From: JANQPX01 sp041398025
GTDB taxonomy: Bacteria; Pseudomonadota; Alphaproteobacteria; Geminicoccales; Geminicoccaceae
Direction of reading: 5' to 3'
NCBI GenBank assembly: GCA_041398025.1
Contig: JAWKVM010000008.1
Location: 372,001 to 436,000 of the forward strand
Length of the DNA stretch: 64,000 bases
Shown: piece after piece, positions 43,228-50,638 of the stretch
How the letters are laid out: every line of letters begins with the position of its first letter
Position numbering within the stretch: position 1 is the first letter of the stretch
Program-made: the position numbers and the translations under genes
The notes under the pieces: generated by a model
Told to the model about the DNA's origin: nothing
The model's input: the letters and a program-made list of their open reading frames with translations, nothing else
Database searches by the model: none

Positions 43228-46200
43228 GCGGGCGCCGCCCGGACGAGACGTTGCAGGCGGCGTCCCAGCCTCATGATCACGTGGCTCGGCTTTTGATCTG
43301 GGTCGGGCCCCTGCGGCCAGAAACGGTCCTGCCGTTCGCTCTCCGGAAACAGATCCGGCTGCAGGTTCGGACCGAAGCTTTCGACATTGACGCCGAAATC
43401 GGCCTTGCCATGATCATGCCGGCGCTCCTCCGGGCACGCCCATTGCCGGCTCAGGATCGAGTCGAGAACGGTCGCCGGATCGGTAGCGCCGACGCTTACC
43501 GCAAGCTCCGCGGTGGATGGCGCCTCGGCGGGGACGGCCGTCGAGCTGTCGAGAAACGCCGCAAGATCGCGGACATGCTCACGGTCGAGCGTGTTCAGCC
43601 TTTCCGGATCGGCCATCTGCGTATGCTTGCGCTGACGGCGCCAGACCATCAGGTTGCGGCAACGCGTGCCGTCCGCCTGCCGCGGCTGGAAGCGCCCGAA
43701 GTCGGCGTCCTTGACCGTCTCCTCGCTCCTGGTCCATCCGTCGCCGGCACTGCGCTCGCACAGGATCCTGAAATGTTCGTCCGGCGGAGCCTCCGTCTTT
43801 TTCCTGACGGTCTGATCCGCCTTCATCGCCGCGAGTTCTTCGGGCGTCGTCGCCTGCCATCCGAATGAGCGTTCCGGCTGCTGCAGCCGCACCCAGGGCT
43901 TGGGTCCCTCGGATTTTTTCGGATCGGCGACACGCTCGAACAGCGTGCTGCCCAGGTCCAATTTGAGATCGGCGCGCAGCCAGAACGGCCGAAGGGCCTC
44001 GAACATGTCGACGATGCCGTCGCCGGTGACCCGGGTGTCTTTCGCGATCAAACCCAGGACCTTGGCGATCGGCTGGGTCGGAAAGCGCGTGATCGACACA
44101 TGCAGGGCCTGCTCGATCTCCTGCAGTTCATGCAGCGCCTCGATGCGGCGCTCGCCCTGCACCAGGCTCTGATAGCAGGCGGTGTCGGTATGCCAGGAAT
44201 CCCGGAACTGCTTGAGGGCCAGGCTGACGATCGGCAGCTTCCCCGCGAGCAGCTGGAGCGCTAGCGCACGCACCTGCCCGAACGCCTCCGCGCGATCACC
44301 TTTGCCACTTTCGACCGCCGAGCGTCGTCCACGCTGGCGGAACTTTCTGAGCAGATCCCGACGCACATGGCGCCCCCAGGCGCCGGCGATGCGCCGCCAG
44401 CCGGCTTCATCCTGATCGGATAGAAGCGGTGCACTGCTGACGCTGATAAGGCGCTCCGTGCTCGCCCCGGCGCCGACCCCGAGCGTCGGCAGCACCAGAG
44501 CGGAGCTTTCCATCAGCAGCGCACCGGCGGTCCCGTCCGGCCCGTCCGTATCCATCCAGCGCGCAGGCGGGCTGGTGATCGCAGAGCGCAGGGTCGGCAC
44601 GCCCTCGACCTCGCTGGCTGTGATCGCCACCGAGACGTCGTCGACATAGGAAAAGGGCGTGACCAGCGCGGTGCCGGTCAGCTTGTCGCGATCCAGCGCC
44701 GCCCGACCCTTGACCGTGCCCGCATCGTAAGCGGGATCACCGTCGTCGAACCACTCATAGCATTTGATCGGGACGGCGAAGCTGATCTCGCGATGGGCGA
44801 TCAGCCCGACATTCCGGCTTGCCGACGAGCGCCCCGGATAGGTGGAGATCACGAGATAGACATGGTGGCCCCAGGCCCTGTAGCGCGCATGTCCCCGGAC
44901 ATTGAGATAGCTGCCGACGAAGCGATCGAGGACCGCCTGGTCCGCGAGCAGCGGCAGGACGCGGATCGTGGTGTTCGGCGACAGAAATGGCCCGCTCAGC
45001 TCCTCGCCCGCACCGCGCGCCGTGTTGTAGAGACTGTCGGTCGGCATCGTCTTCGGCCTGAAGCCGACCACCGTCTGCACGTCAGGTTCGGCCCTGTCCA
45101 TGGCGCTGACATCGGCAACGGTCTCGGCCTTGTCGGTCAGATCGCGGCCCTTCACCGCGAAGTCGATCACGTCGACACGGTCTTTCGCTGCCTGCGACGA
45201 CACCTGCCAGTTCCACCCGGTCGCGCCCGACCGCCAGGTGAGAACTTCGCCGCGCGCATAGGTCATGTCGACCTGCATCCAGAACGGGAAGACCGGCGCC
45301 AGGGTCGCGACGTCGGTCTCGCCATCACGGCGGGTCTCGGCGATCTCCAGGCCGAGGGCATTGATGATCGACCAATTGGCGTTTCGATGGATGTCGATGC
45401 TGTAGCCGCCGTCGAGCTGGCCGAGCAGCAGGTTCTGCTGGCCGAGCGGTCCTGCCCGATTGATCGCCTCCACCTCCATGCGCGCATTGGTGATCGCCTG
45501 GTAGCAGGCATCCTCCGTGCTGCCGGCATCGCGGAATTGCTTCAGATTGATGGTGTTGGCGGCAAGCATCGGGAACAGGGACCAGAGCAGGTCGCACAGG
45601 CCGGGCTGCCACGCGGCCGGATTCAACCAGGCCAACAGCTTGTCGCTCTTCAGCAGGCTCCTGACGCGCTCTTTGTCGAACAGGTCGGGAAAGGCAGGGC
45701 TGCCGGTGATGCCCTGGGTCGCGATGCCGCCCATGGCTTTCGCCAGATCGACGGCCAGCCGGGCGGCGTTCAGCCCCGTGTTGGGAAGCTGCGCGATCGG
45801 CCTGAACAGGCCCAGAAGGTCGGGCGGATAGGTCAGAACATTGGTCGCCGGCCGATGGTAGACGTTGAGGAAAGGCTGCCGCTCGAAGTGCTCACCCTCG
45901 TAGGCCCGGCTCACCGCCTTGACGCTGACATGGAAGACCCGCCTGCTGCCTGGCGGATCCTGCACCCACTCGCTGATCGTCGGGTCGAGATGGACTAGGG
46001 TCTTCGGCCAGCCATAGACCTCGCGGCCGGTGCTCATCGAGAGCTCGTTGTCGACGAAGATGAAGGGGGAGGTGAAGGCCCAGTCCCTGAAGTCGAGGAT
46101 GCCGCCTTCGCTTTCCTTCTGCATCCAGCGCAGCGGCACGCTGAACGCGACCTCGTGCTGCGAGATCCAGCCCATGTTCGCCGCCTCGACCGACATGCGC

Positions 46201-46421
46201 CCATAGTCGAGAATGATCAGATAGACATAAGGGAGGAAGGGCTGAAACTTGATCGCGTCGCCGGCGTGGTTCAGATAGGCGTCGCAAAAGCTCTCGAGCC
46301 TGGCCAGGTTGGCGCGCAGGGGAAAGACCGACATGGTCACGTCCTTGAACGCGAAGGGCGGCGCCAGCTGCTGCGAACTCGCGGTCCCCCGCGCGTTGTT
46401 GAAGGGCGCATTCCCGGTCAT
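43218..46421 (-). CDS. 1067-residue protein with two acetoacetate-decarboxylase-like halves
   Basis: A large internal duplication. Half 1 (residues about 7-460) and half 2 (about 464-1000) share FNNARG/YNTARG openings, an acetoacetate-decarboxylase (ADC)-like domain (YVYLIILDYG; HHVYLVISTYPG), and the later LKQFRD-x-x-x-T-x-x-ACYQ motif (293-308 and 736-751). In half 1, GREVYGWPKT places K140 where ADC has its Schiff-base lysine. In half 2 the aligned segment is ASEVEGVPTL, with T610 instead, so it is probably not catalytic in that way. ATG at 46421 follows GGGGGAG; the frame opens at 46460. Single ADC enzymes are about 250 residues, so this is an unusual size. The product is uncertain. Confidence 0.7.
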   Translation of the reverse strand: MTGNAPFNNARGTASSQQLAPPFAFKDVTMSVFPLRANLARLESFCDAYLNHAGDAIKFQPFLPYVYLIILDYGRMSVEAANMGWISQHEVAFSVPLRWMQKESEGGILDFRDWAFTSPFIFVDNELSMSTGREVYGWPKTLVHLDPTISEWVQDPPGSRRVFHVSVKAVSRAYEGEHFERQPFLNVYHRPATNVLTYPPDLLGLFRPIAQLPNTGLNAARLAVDLAKAMGGIATQGITGSPAFPDLFDKERVRSLLKSDKLLAWLNPAAWQPGLCDLLWSLFPMLAANTINLKQFRDAGSTEDACYQAITNARMEVEAINRAGPLGQQNLLLGQLDGGYSIDIHRNANWSIINALGLEIAETRRDGETDVATLAPVFPFWMQVDMTYARGEVLTWRSGATGWNWQVSSQAAKDRVDVIDFAVKGRDLTDKAETVADVSAMDRAEPDVQTVVGFRPKTMPTDSLYNTARGAGEELSGPFLSPNTTIRVLPLLADQAVLDRFVGSYLNVRGHARYRAWGHHVYLVISTYPGRSSASRNVGLIAHREISFAVPIKCYEWFDDGDPAYDAGTVKGRAALDRDKLTGTALVTPFSYVDDVSVAITASEVEGVPTLRSAITSPPARWMDTDGPDGTAGALLMESSALVLPTLGVGAGASTERLISVSSAPLLSDQDEAGWRRIAGAWGRHVRRDLLRKFRQRGRRSAVESGKGDRAEAFGQVRALALQLLAGKLPIVSLALKQFRDSWHTDTACYQSLVQGERRIEALHELQEIEQALHVSITRFPTQPIAKVLGLIAKDTRVTGDGIVDMFEALRPFWLRADLKLDLGSTLFERVADPKKSEGPKPWVRLQQPERSFGWQATTPEELAAMKADQTVRKKTEAPPDEHFRILCERSAGDGWTRSEETVKDADFGRFQPRQADGTRCRNLMVWRRQRKHTQMADPERLNTLDREHVRDLAAFLDSSTAVPAEAPSTAELAVSVGATDPATVLDSILSRQWACPEERRHDHGKADFGVNVESFGPNLQPDLFPESERQDRFWPQGPDPDQKPSHVIMRLGRRLQRLVRAAPAQQ

Positions 46422-46542
46422 AGCTCTGGTCTCCCCCGACCGTTTTTCCGGTCTTAGCAAAGGCAGGCCGGGTTCGCACCTTTTCTTCTTCTTGTGCTGC
46501 GTCGCGAGGTGCGTGGGCGACAGGTGTTCAGACCAAAGAAAA

Positions 46543-46570
46543 GGCCGGAGATCCTGCGGGATCTCCGGCC
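46543..46570 (-). terminator. Strong rho-independent terminator for the small leftward gene
   Basis: GGCCGGAGATCC (46543-46554) and GGATCTCCGGCC (46559-46570) form a perfect 12-bp stem with a 4-nt loop. On the minus strand the stem is followed by TTTTCTTT, a classic terminator, about 110 bp past the stop of the small gene at 46682-46882. Confidence 0.85.
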
Positions 46571-46681
46571 GATAGGTGCTTGGGCTGGGAAGTTAGGTTG
46601 AGGGACTCTGCGAGGCGACGTTCCTTTTCCGTCCGTGGCGTCAGGGGTGTCGGCGGGGCAAAGGGTGCTGGGGGACGAGCG

Positions 46682-46882
46682 CTAGGTGACGAGGCAGAGG
46701 TGACCCGGCGGATCATGCTGCTGAAGGCACATCAACGGTCCGGGCCGGATCGAGTCCTTGAGCCGCTCGATCTGCCGGTCGAGGTCGCTTTCGGGCTCCG
46801 TCGGCAACAGAAGGGCTGCAGCCGCTCCATCCTTGCTGAGCTTGGGCCGGCGCGTTCCGTTTGGCGTGAAGGGATGTCGCAT
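46682..46882 (-). CDS. Small hypothetical protein (66 aa)
   Basis: A 66-residue open frame with several supports for being real: AAGGAG 10 bp before the ATG at 46882, a strong terminator downstream at 46543-46570, and a TTAA-N7-TTAA box at 46940-46954, about 58-72 bp upstream. The protein is mostly charged and polar with ESDLDRQIERLKDSI as a likely short helix, then a Cys-containing tail (LMCLQQHDPPGHLCLVT). No family is recognised. It is a soluble, possibly regulatory, peptide; function unknown. Confidence 0.5.
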   Translation of the reverse strand: MRHPFTPNGTRRPKLSKDGAAAALLLPTEPESDLDRQIERLKDSIRPGPLMCLQQHDPPGHLCLVT

Positions 46883-46939
46883 GGACCGCGTCTCCTTTTT
46901 TGTTCGTTCACCGGTAATTAATAAAATGACGCCAAGACT

Positions 46940-46954
46940 TTAAAACCGGGTTAA
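46940..46954 (-). promoter_or_regulatory. TTAA-N7-TTAA box (CtrA-type motif) upstream of small gene
   Basis: On the minus strand the site reads TTAACCCGGTTTTAA, that is TTAACC-N5-TTAA, the classical CtrA arrangement. It lies about 58-72 bp before the 66-residue gene, a sensible promoter position. Confidence 0.5.
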
Positions 46955-47023
46955 GCAAGAACATTAAATCTCGGTTTCGTCTTTGGAAAAAGGAAAGCAT
47001 GACCGGGACGGTGGTGGGATCGC

Positions 47024-48253
47024 TCAACTGTCTTTCAAGGTCGAGCGGATCTTGATCTCGCCGGTCAGCGTCCGGTGCACCGGGCATCGGTCGGCGATCT
47101 CCAGAAGGCGGGCGCGCTGTTCCTGATCGAGATCGCCCTCGAAGGTGAGCCAGCGGTCGATCTCCTCGATCCTGCCGGTCCGCGTCTCGCAATCGGCGCA
47201 GTCCTCGGCGTGGATCTTGTGATGGCCGAGACCGACGATCACGCGCTTCAGCGGCCAGCCCTTGCGCTCGGCATACATGCGCACGGTCATCGAAGTGCAG
47301 GCGCCGAGCCCGGCCAGAACGAAATCGTAGGGCCCGGGTCCCCGGTCATCGCCGCCGACGGCGGAGGGCTCGTCCGCGATCAGATCGTGGCCACCGCTCC
47401 TGACGATCTGGGTGAATTTCCCGCTCCCCGCCTCCGCCACCAGAACCTCGCCTGGAGCGGGTTCGGGAAGATCCTCGCCGGGCGCCTCGTCCGGCAGATA
47501 GCGTGCCGCCCAGACGGCGAGCAGGCGAGCGACGTAGACGGCGTCGGCCCGCCGCGTCAGAAGATGATCGGCGTCGTCCAGGGACACGAAGCTTTTCGGA
47601 TGCTTCGCCGCCTTGAAGATCTCGCCGGCATTCTCGATGCCCACGACCTCGTCGCGCGGCGCGTGCAGGATCAGAAGCGCTTTCCTCAGCTCCGGAATAT
47701 AGTCCGCAGCACGGTGGGCGGCGATGTCCTCCAGAAACTGCCGCTTGACGCTGAACCTGCGACCGGCGATCTGCACCTCGGCTTCGCCATTTGCTTCGAT
47801 CTCGGAGGCGGCTGATCGGAACAGATGCGCGACATGGCCGGGATCGAACGGGGCGCCGATGGTGGCGACGGCGACCGCTTCCGGGATGCGCGACGCGGCC
47901 GCGAGCACGGCGGCACCGCCGAGCGAATGGCCGATCAGAAGACGCGGCGCTTCCACCTCCTCACGCATGAAATCAGCGGCCGCGACCAGGTCCTCGATAT
48001 TCGAAGAAAAATTCTCGTTGGCGAACTCGCCCTCGCTGGCACCGAGCCCGGTGAAGTCGAAACGCAGCACGGCAAAGCCCTGCCTGGCCAGCTCCTGGCT
48101 GATGCGCGCGGCGGCGAAGGTGTCCTTCGAGCAGGTGAAGCAATGGGCGAACAGCGCGCAGGCTTTGGGCGGCCCCGCCGGCAGGTCCAGCCGTGCCGCG
48201 AGCTTGTTGCCGTCCCGGTTCGAGATTGTGACGTCACGCGAGCTGCCGGACAT
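47024..48253 (-). CDS. Alpha/beta hydrolase fused to OsmC-like domain
   Basis: A 409-residue bifunctional-type protein. Residues 1 to about 260 are an alpha/beta hydrolase with the nucleophile elbow GHSLGGAAV and a later DxxH-type end (LILHAPRDEVVGI, DDADHLL). Residues about 268-409 are an OsmC/Ohr domain with the two redox cysteines in LGACTSMTVRMYAER and ADRCPVHRTL. OsmC proteins reduce organic hydroperoxides; the hydrolase partner may release or detoxify acyl substrates. This fusion is widespread in proteobacteria. It lies upstream of the small gene in the same direction, separated by 141 bp that hold a TTAA-N7-TTAA box. Confidence 0.88.
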   Translation of the reverse strand: MSGSSRDVTISNRDGNKLAARLDLPAGPPKACALFAHCFTCSKDTFAAARISQELARQGFAVLRFDFTGLGASEGEFANENFSSNIEDLVAAADFMREEVEAPRLLIGHSLGGAAVLAAASRIPEAVAVATIGAPFDPGHVAHLFRSAASEIEANGEAEVQIAGRRFSVKRQFLEDIAAHRAADYIPELRKALLILHAPRDEVVGIENAGEIFKAAKHPKSFVSLDDADHLLTRRADAVYVARLLAVWAARYLPDEAPGEDLPEPAPGEVLVAEAGSGKFTQIVRSGGHDLIADEPSAVGGDDRGPGPYDFVLAGLGACTSMTVRMYAERKGWPLKRVIVGLGHHKIHAEDCADCETRTGRIEEIDRWLTFEGDLDQEQRARLLEIADRCPVHRTLTGEIKIRSTLKDS

Positions 48254-48313
48254 GCCTCTTCACCCTTCGCTGAAAACACTTGGCGCCTACCAGATTTGAC
48301 GTTCACATAAGGC

Positions 48314-49477
48314 ATGATCTCGACAAAGGCCATGACCGCCCTTCGCCTCGCCTTCTTCTACGGCGCGATCTTCGCCTCGGTCGGCATCTTTCTTCCCTAT
48401 TGGCCGGTCTGGCTGGAGTCCCGCGGGCTGGCACCTGTGGAGATCGGCCTGATCATCGGCGCCTCCTTCTGGCCGCGCATCGTCACCAGCCTCCTGGTGC
48501 CCTATCTCGCCGACCGTCTGGGCCGACGCCGCCTGATGATGACGCTGACCACGGGGCTCACGCTGCTCGGCCTGCTCTGCTTCGCGCTGGTGAGCGAGTT
48601 CTGGATGTTCATGGCGCTCGGCCTTCTGACCGGCGCCACCTGGTCCTGCATCCTGCCGCTGGCCGAGGCGATCAGCCTGGAGCGCGTCGCCAGCGAAAGG
48701 CTCGACTACGGCCGCATCCGTCTCTGGGGCTCGATCACCTTCGTGGCAATGTCGGTCCTGGGGGGCATGGCGCTCGAGCGTGCCGGCGCGCCGATCATCT
48801 TCACGCTCCTGATCGCGACCACGTCGCTGACCCTGCTCGCCTGCCTGACCATGCCCGAGGGTGCGCCGCGCGCCCATGACGCGGAGCCGCCGCGGCTCGG
48901 CCGCCTGTTCGTGCGGCGGGATCTCTGGCTGCTGGCGATCGCCGCCTCGATGATCCAGGCGAGCCACACCCTCCTCTACAATTTCGGCAGCATCCACTGG
49001 CGCGCCGCCGGCCACAGCGAGACGGTGATCGGCTGGCTCTGGGCGGAAGGCGTGATCGCCGAGGTGCTGTTCTTCATGATCAGCGCGCGCGTGATCATCG
49101 CCATGCCGCTCTCCAGGCTGCTCGCCATCGCCGGCGTGCTGACGGTCCTTCGCTGGGCCCTGAACGGCCTGTCGGCGAGCCTGCCGCTCCTGCTGGCGAC
49201 GCAGCTGCTGCACGGCATCACCTTTGCCCTGACCTTCCTCGCCACCATCCATTATCTGCGCGAGACCACCTCGCCGGAGCTCAGAGCGAGCGCACAGGGC
49301 TTCTACGTGGCGGTCGGCTTCGCGCCGCTGTCGGGTCTGCTGAGCCTGGTGTCCGGCTGGGTCTATGGCTGGGTCGGCGGCCTGGCCTTCTTCGCCATGG
49401 CCGCAGTCGCCGCCGCAGGCACGGTGCTCACCTTCGCCCTGCCGACCGTCAGCAAGTCCGAGGCAGCACCCGCCTGA
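48314..49477 (+). CDS. MFS transporter (MFS_1-like, HcaT-type)
   Basis: A 387-residue twelve-helix major facilitator. It begins with LAFFYGAIFASVGIFLPYWPVWLESRGL, typical of the 3-phenylpropionate permease (HcaT)/MFS_1-like branch, and has the loop motif ADRLGRRRL between helices 2 and 3 near residues 65-75. The half-way cytosolic loop is near residues 180-200. Substrate cannot be assigned; aromatic acids or nucleosides are possible for this branch. It is divergent from the hydrolase-OsmC gene with a 60-bp gap. Confidence 0.82.
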   Translation: MISTKAMTALRLAFFYGAIFASVGIFLPYWPVWLESRGLAPVEIGLIIGASFWPRIVTSLLVPYLADRLGRRRLMMTLTTGLTLLGLLCFALVSEFWMFMALGLLTGATWSCILPLAEAISLERVASERLDYGRIRLWGSITFVAMSVLGGMALERAGAPIIFTLLIATTSLTLLACLTMPEGAPRAHDAEPPRLGRLFVRRDLWLLAIAASMIQASHTLLYNFGSIHWRAAGHSETVIGWLWAEGVIAEVLFFMISARVIIAMPLSRLLAIAGVLTVLRWALNGLSASLPLLLATQLLHGITFALTFLATIHYLRETTSPELRASAQGFYVAVGFAPLSGLLSLVSGWVYGWVGGLAFFAMAAVAAAGTVLTFALPTVSKSEAAPA

Positions 49478-49503
49478 CAGGCTGCTGACAGACTGCGGCC
49501 GCA

Positions 49504-49528
49504 CGGATTCCCAGGATCGCATGGACCA
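49504..49528. repeat. Third copy of the dispersed 25-bp repeat
   Basis: This 25-bp stretch is the exact inverse complement of 14953-14977, the left arm of the hairpin repeat 34 kb away. It lies in the gap after the MFS gene, followed 26 bp later by a TTAA-N7-TTAA box, as at the other locus (24 bp). Confidence 0.7.
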
Positions 49529-49553
49529 GGTGACGGAGCGTAGCGTTTTCGGG

Positions 49554-49568
49554 TTAAGATCCGGTTAA
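49554..49568. promoter_or_regulatory. TTAA-N7-TTAA box upstream of PhyH gene
   Basis: TTAA-GATCCGG-TTAA; on the minus strand TTAACC-N5-TTAA. It is 84-98 bp before the PhyH start codon and just downstream of the 25-bp repeat. Confidence 0.45.
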
Positions 49569-49651
49569 GCGGGAGACGATGGACGCTTCGGCTGCCGCGA
49601 CATGTCGCGAGCCTTCGGATCGGGCGCGCTGGCATCATAGGAGAAAGACCC

Positions 49652-50482
49652 ATGGCCCGGGATCTGCGCGCCGACTTCGAACGGAACGGCTATCTGGTGC
49701 TCCCGGATTTTGCCGACGGCACCGCCTGCGATGCTCTGCAGGAACGCATGGCCGAGCTGGCCGATGCCTTCGAGCCGGGCGAGGTCGCGACCATTTTCTC
49801 GACCACGGAAAAGACCCACGCCCAGGACAGCTACTTTTTGCACTCGGGCGACAAAATCCGCTTCTTCTTCGAGGAGGAAGCGTTCGACCGGCAGGGCCGG
49901 CTCCTTCAGGCGAAGGAGCGTTCCATCAACAAGGTTGGCCACGCGCTGCACGACCTCGATCCGGTGTTCGACGCCTTCTCCAGGGCGCCGGCCCTCGCCG
50001 ACCTCGCGCAGACCCTCGGCATCCGGTCCCCGCTCCTGCTGCAGTCCATGTACATCTTCAAGCAGCCCCGGATCGGCGGCGAAGTGGTGTGCCACCAGGA
50101 CGCCACCTTTCTCTTCACCGAGCCCTCCAGCGTGGTCGGCTTCTGGTTCGCGCTGGAAGCGGCGACCCGGGAAAACGGCTGCCTCTGGGCCGAGCCGGGC
50201 GGCCATCGGGGCCCGCTTCGATCCCGTTTCGTCCGCCAGGGCGACCGGACGGAGATGATCACCCTCGACCCTGCGCCGCTCCCGACCGAAGGGCTGGTGC
50301 CGCTCGAGGTCGAGCGCGGCTCCCTGGTCGTGCTGCACGGCCATCTGCCCCATTGGAGCGCCCCCAACCGCTCGCCGACCTCCCGCCACGCCTACGCCCT
50401 GCACGTGATCGACGGTGCGACCACCTATCCTTCGGACAACTGGCTGCAGCGCGCCGAGCACATGCCGCTTCGCGGCTTTTGA
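49652..50482 (+). CDS. Phytanoyl-CoA dioxygenase (PhyH) family protein
   Basis: A 276-residue Fe(II)/2-oxoglutarate dioxygenase. H148 and D150 (in VVCHQDATF) with distal H234 (GHLPHWSAPNRS) form the facial triad, and R245 is placed to hold 2-oxoglutarate. The length and VGFWFALEAATRENGCLW segment resemble PHYHD1-type proteins. The natural substrate is unknown; hydroxylation of a methyl-branched or isoprenoid acyl chain would fit the family. AGGAG lies 8 bp before the ATG. A TTAA-N7-TTAA box and the 25-bp repeat are upstream. Confidence 0.86.
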   Translation: MARDLRADFERNGYLVLPDFADGTACDALQERMAELADAFEPGEVATIFSTTEKTHAQDSYFLHSGDKIRFFFEEEAFDRQGRLLQAKERSINKVGHALHDLDPVFDAFSRAPALADLAQTLGIRSPLLLQSMYIFKQPRIGGEVVCHQDATFLFTEPSSVVGFWFALEAATRENGCLWAEPGGHRGPLRSRFVRQGDRTEMITLDPAPLPTEGLVPLEVERGSLVVLHGHLPHWSAPNRSPTSRHAYALHVIDGATTYPSDNWLQRAEHMPLRGF

Positions 50483-50561
50483 CGTCAGTCCGGCGTTCAG
50501 AACGGCGAGGCGCCGTCCCTCGCAGCCGAACACCACCTTTCAGATCGCGATCCAATTCGCC

Positions 50562-50576
50562 TTAATGAATCCTTAA
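50562..50576. promoter_or_regulatory. TTAA-N7-TTAA box in convergent gap
   Basis: TTAA-TGAATCC-TTAA lies between the ends of PhyH and comEC. No well-supported gene starts just after it; a 57-codon open frame at 50619-50792 does, but overlaps comEC in antisense. Confidence 0.4.
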
Positions 50577-50638
50577 CGGACATCGGCGAGACTGTGTGTC
50601 TGATCGGGGTGGTCCATCATGTTCCAAGATGCCCTCTC

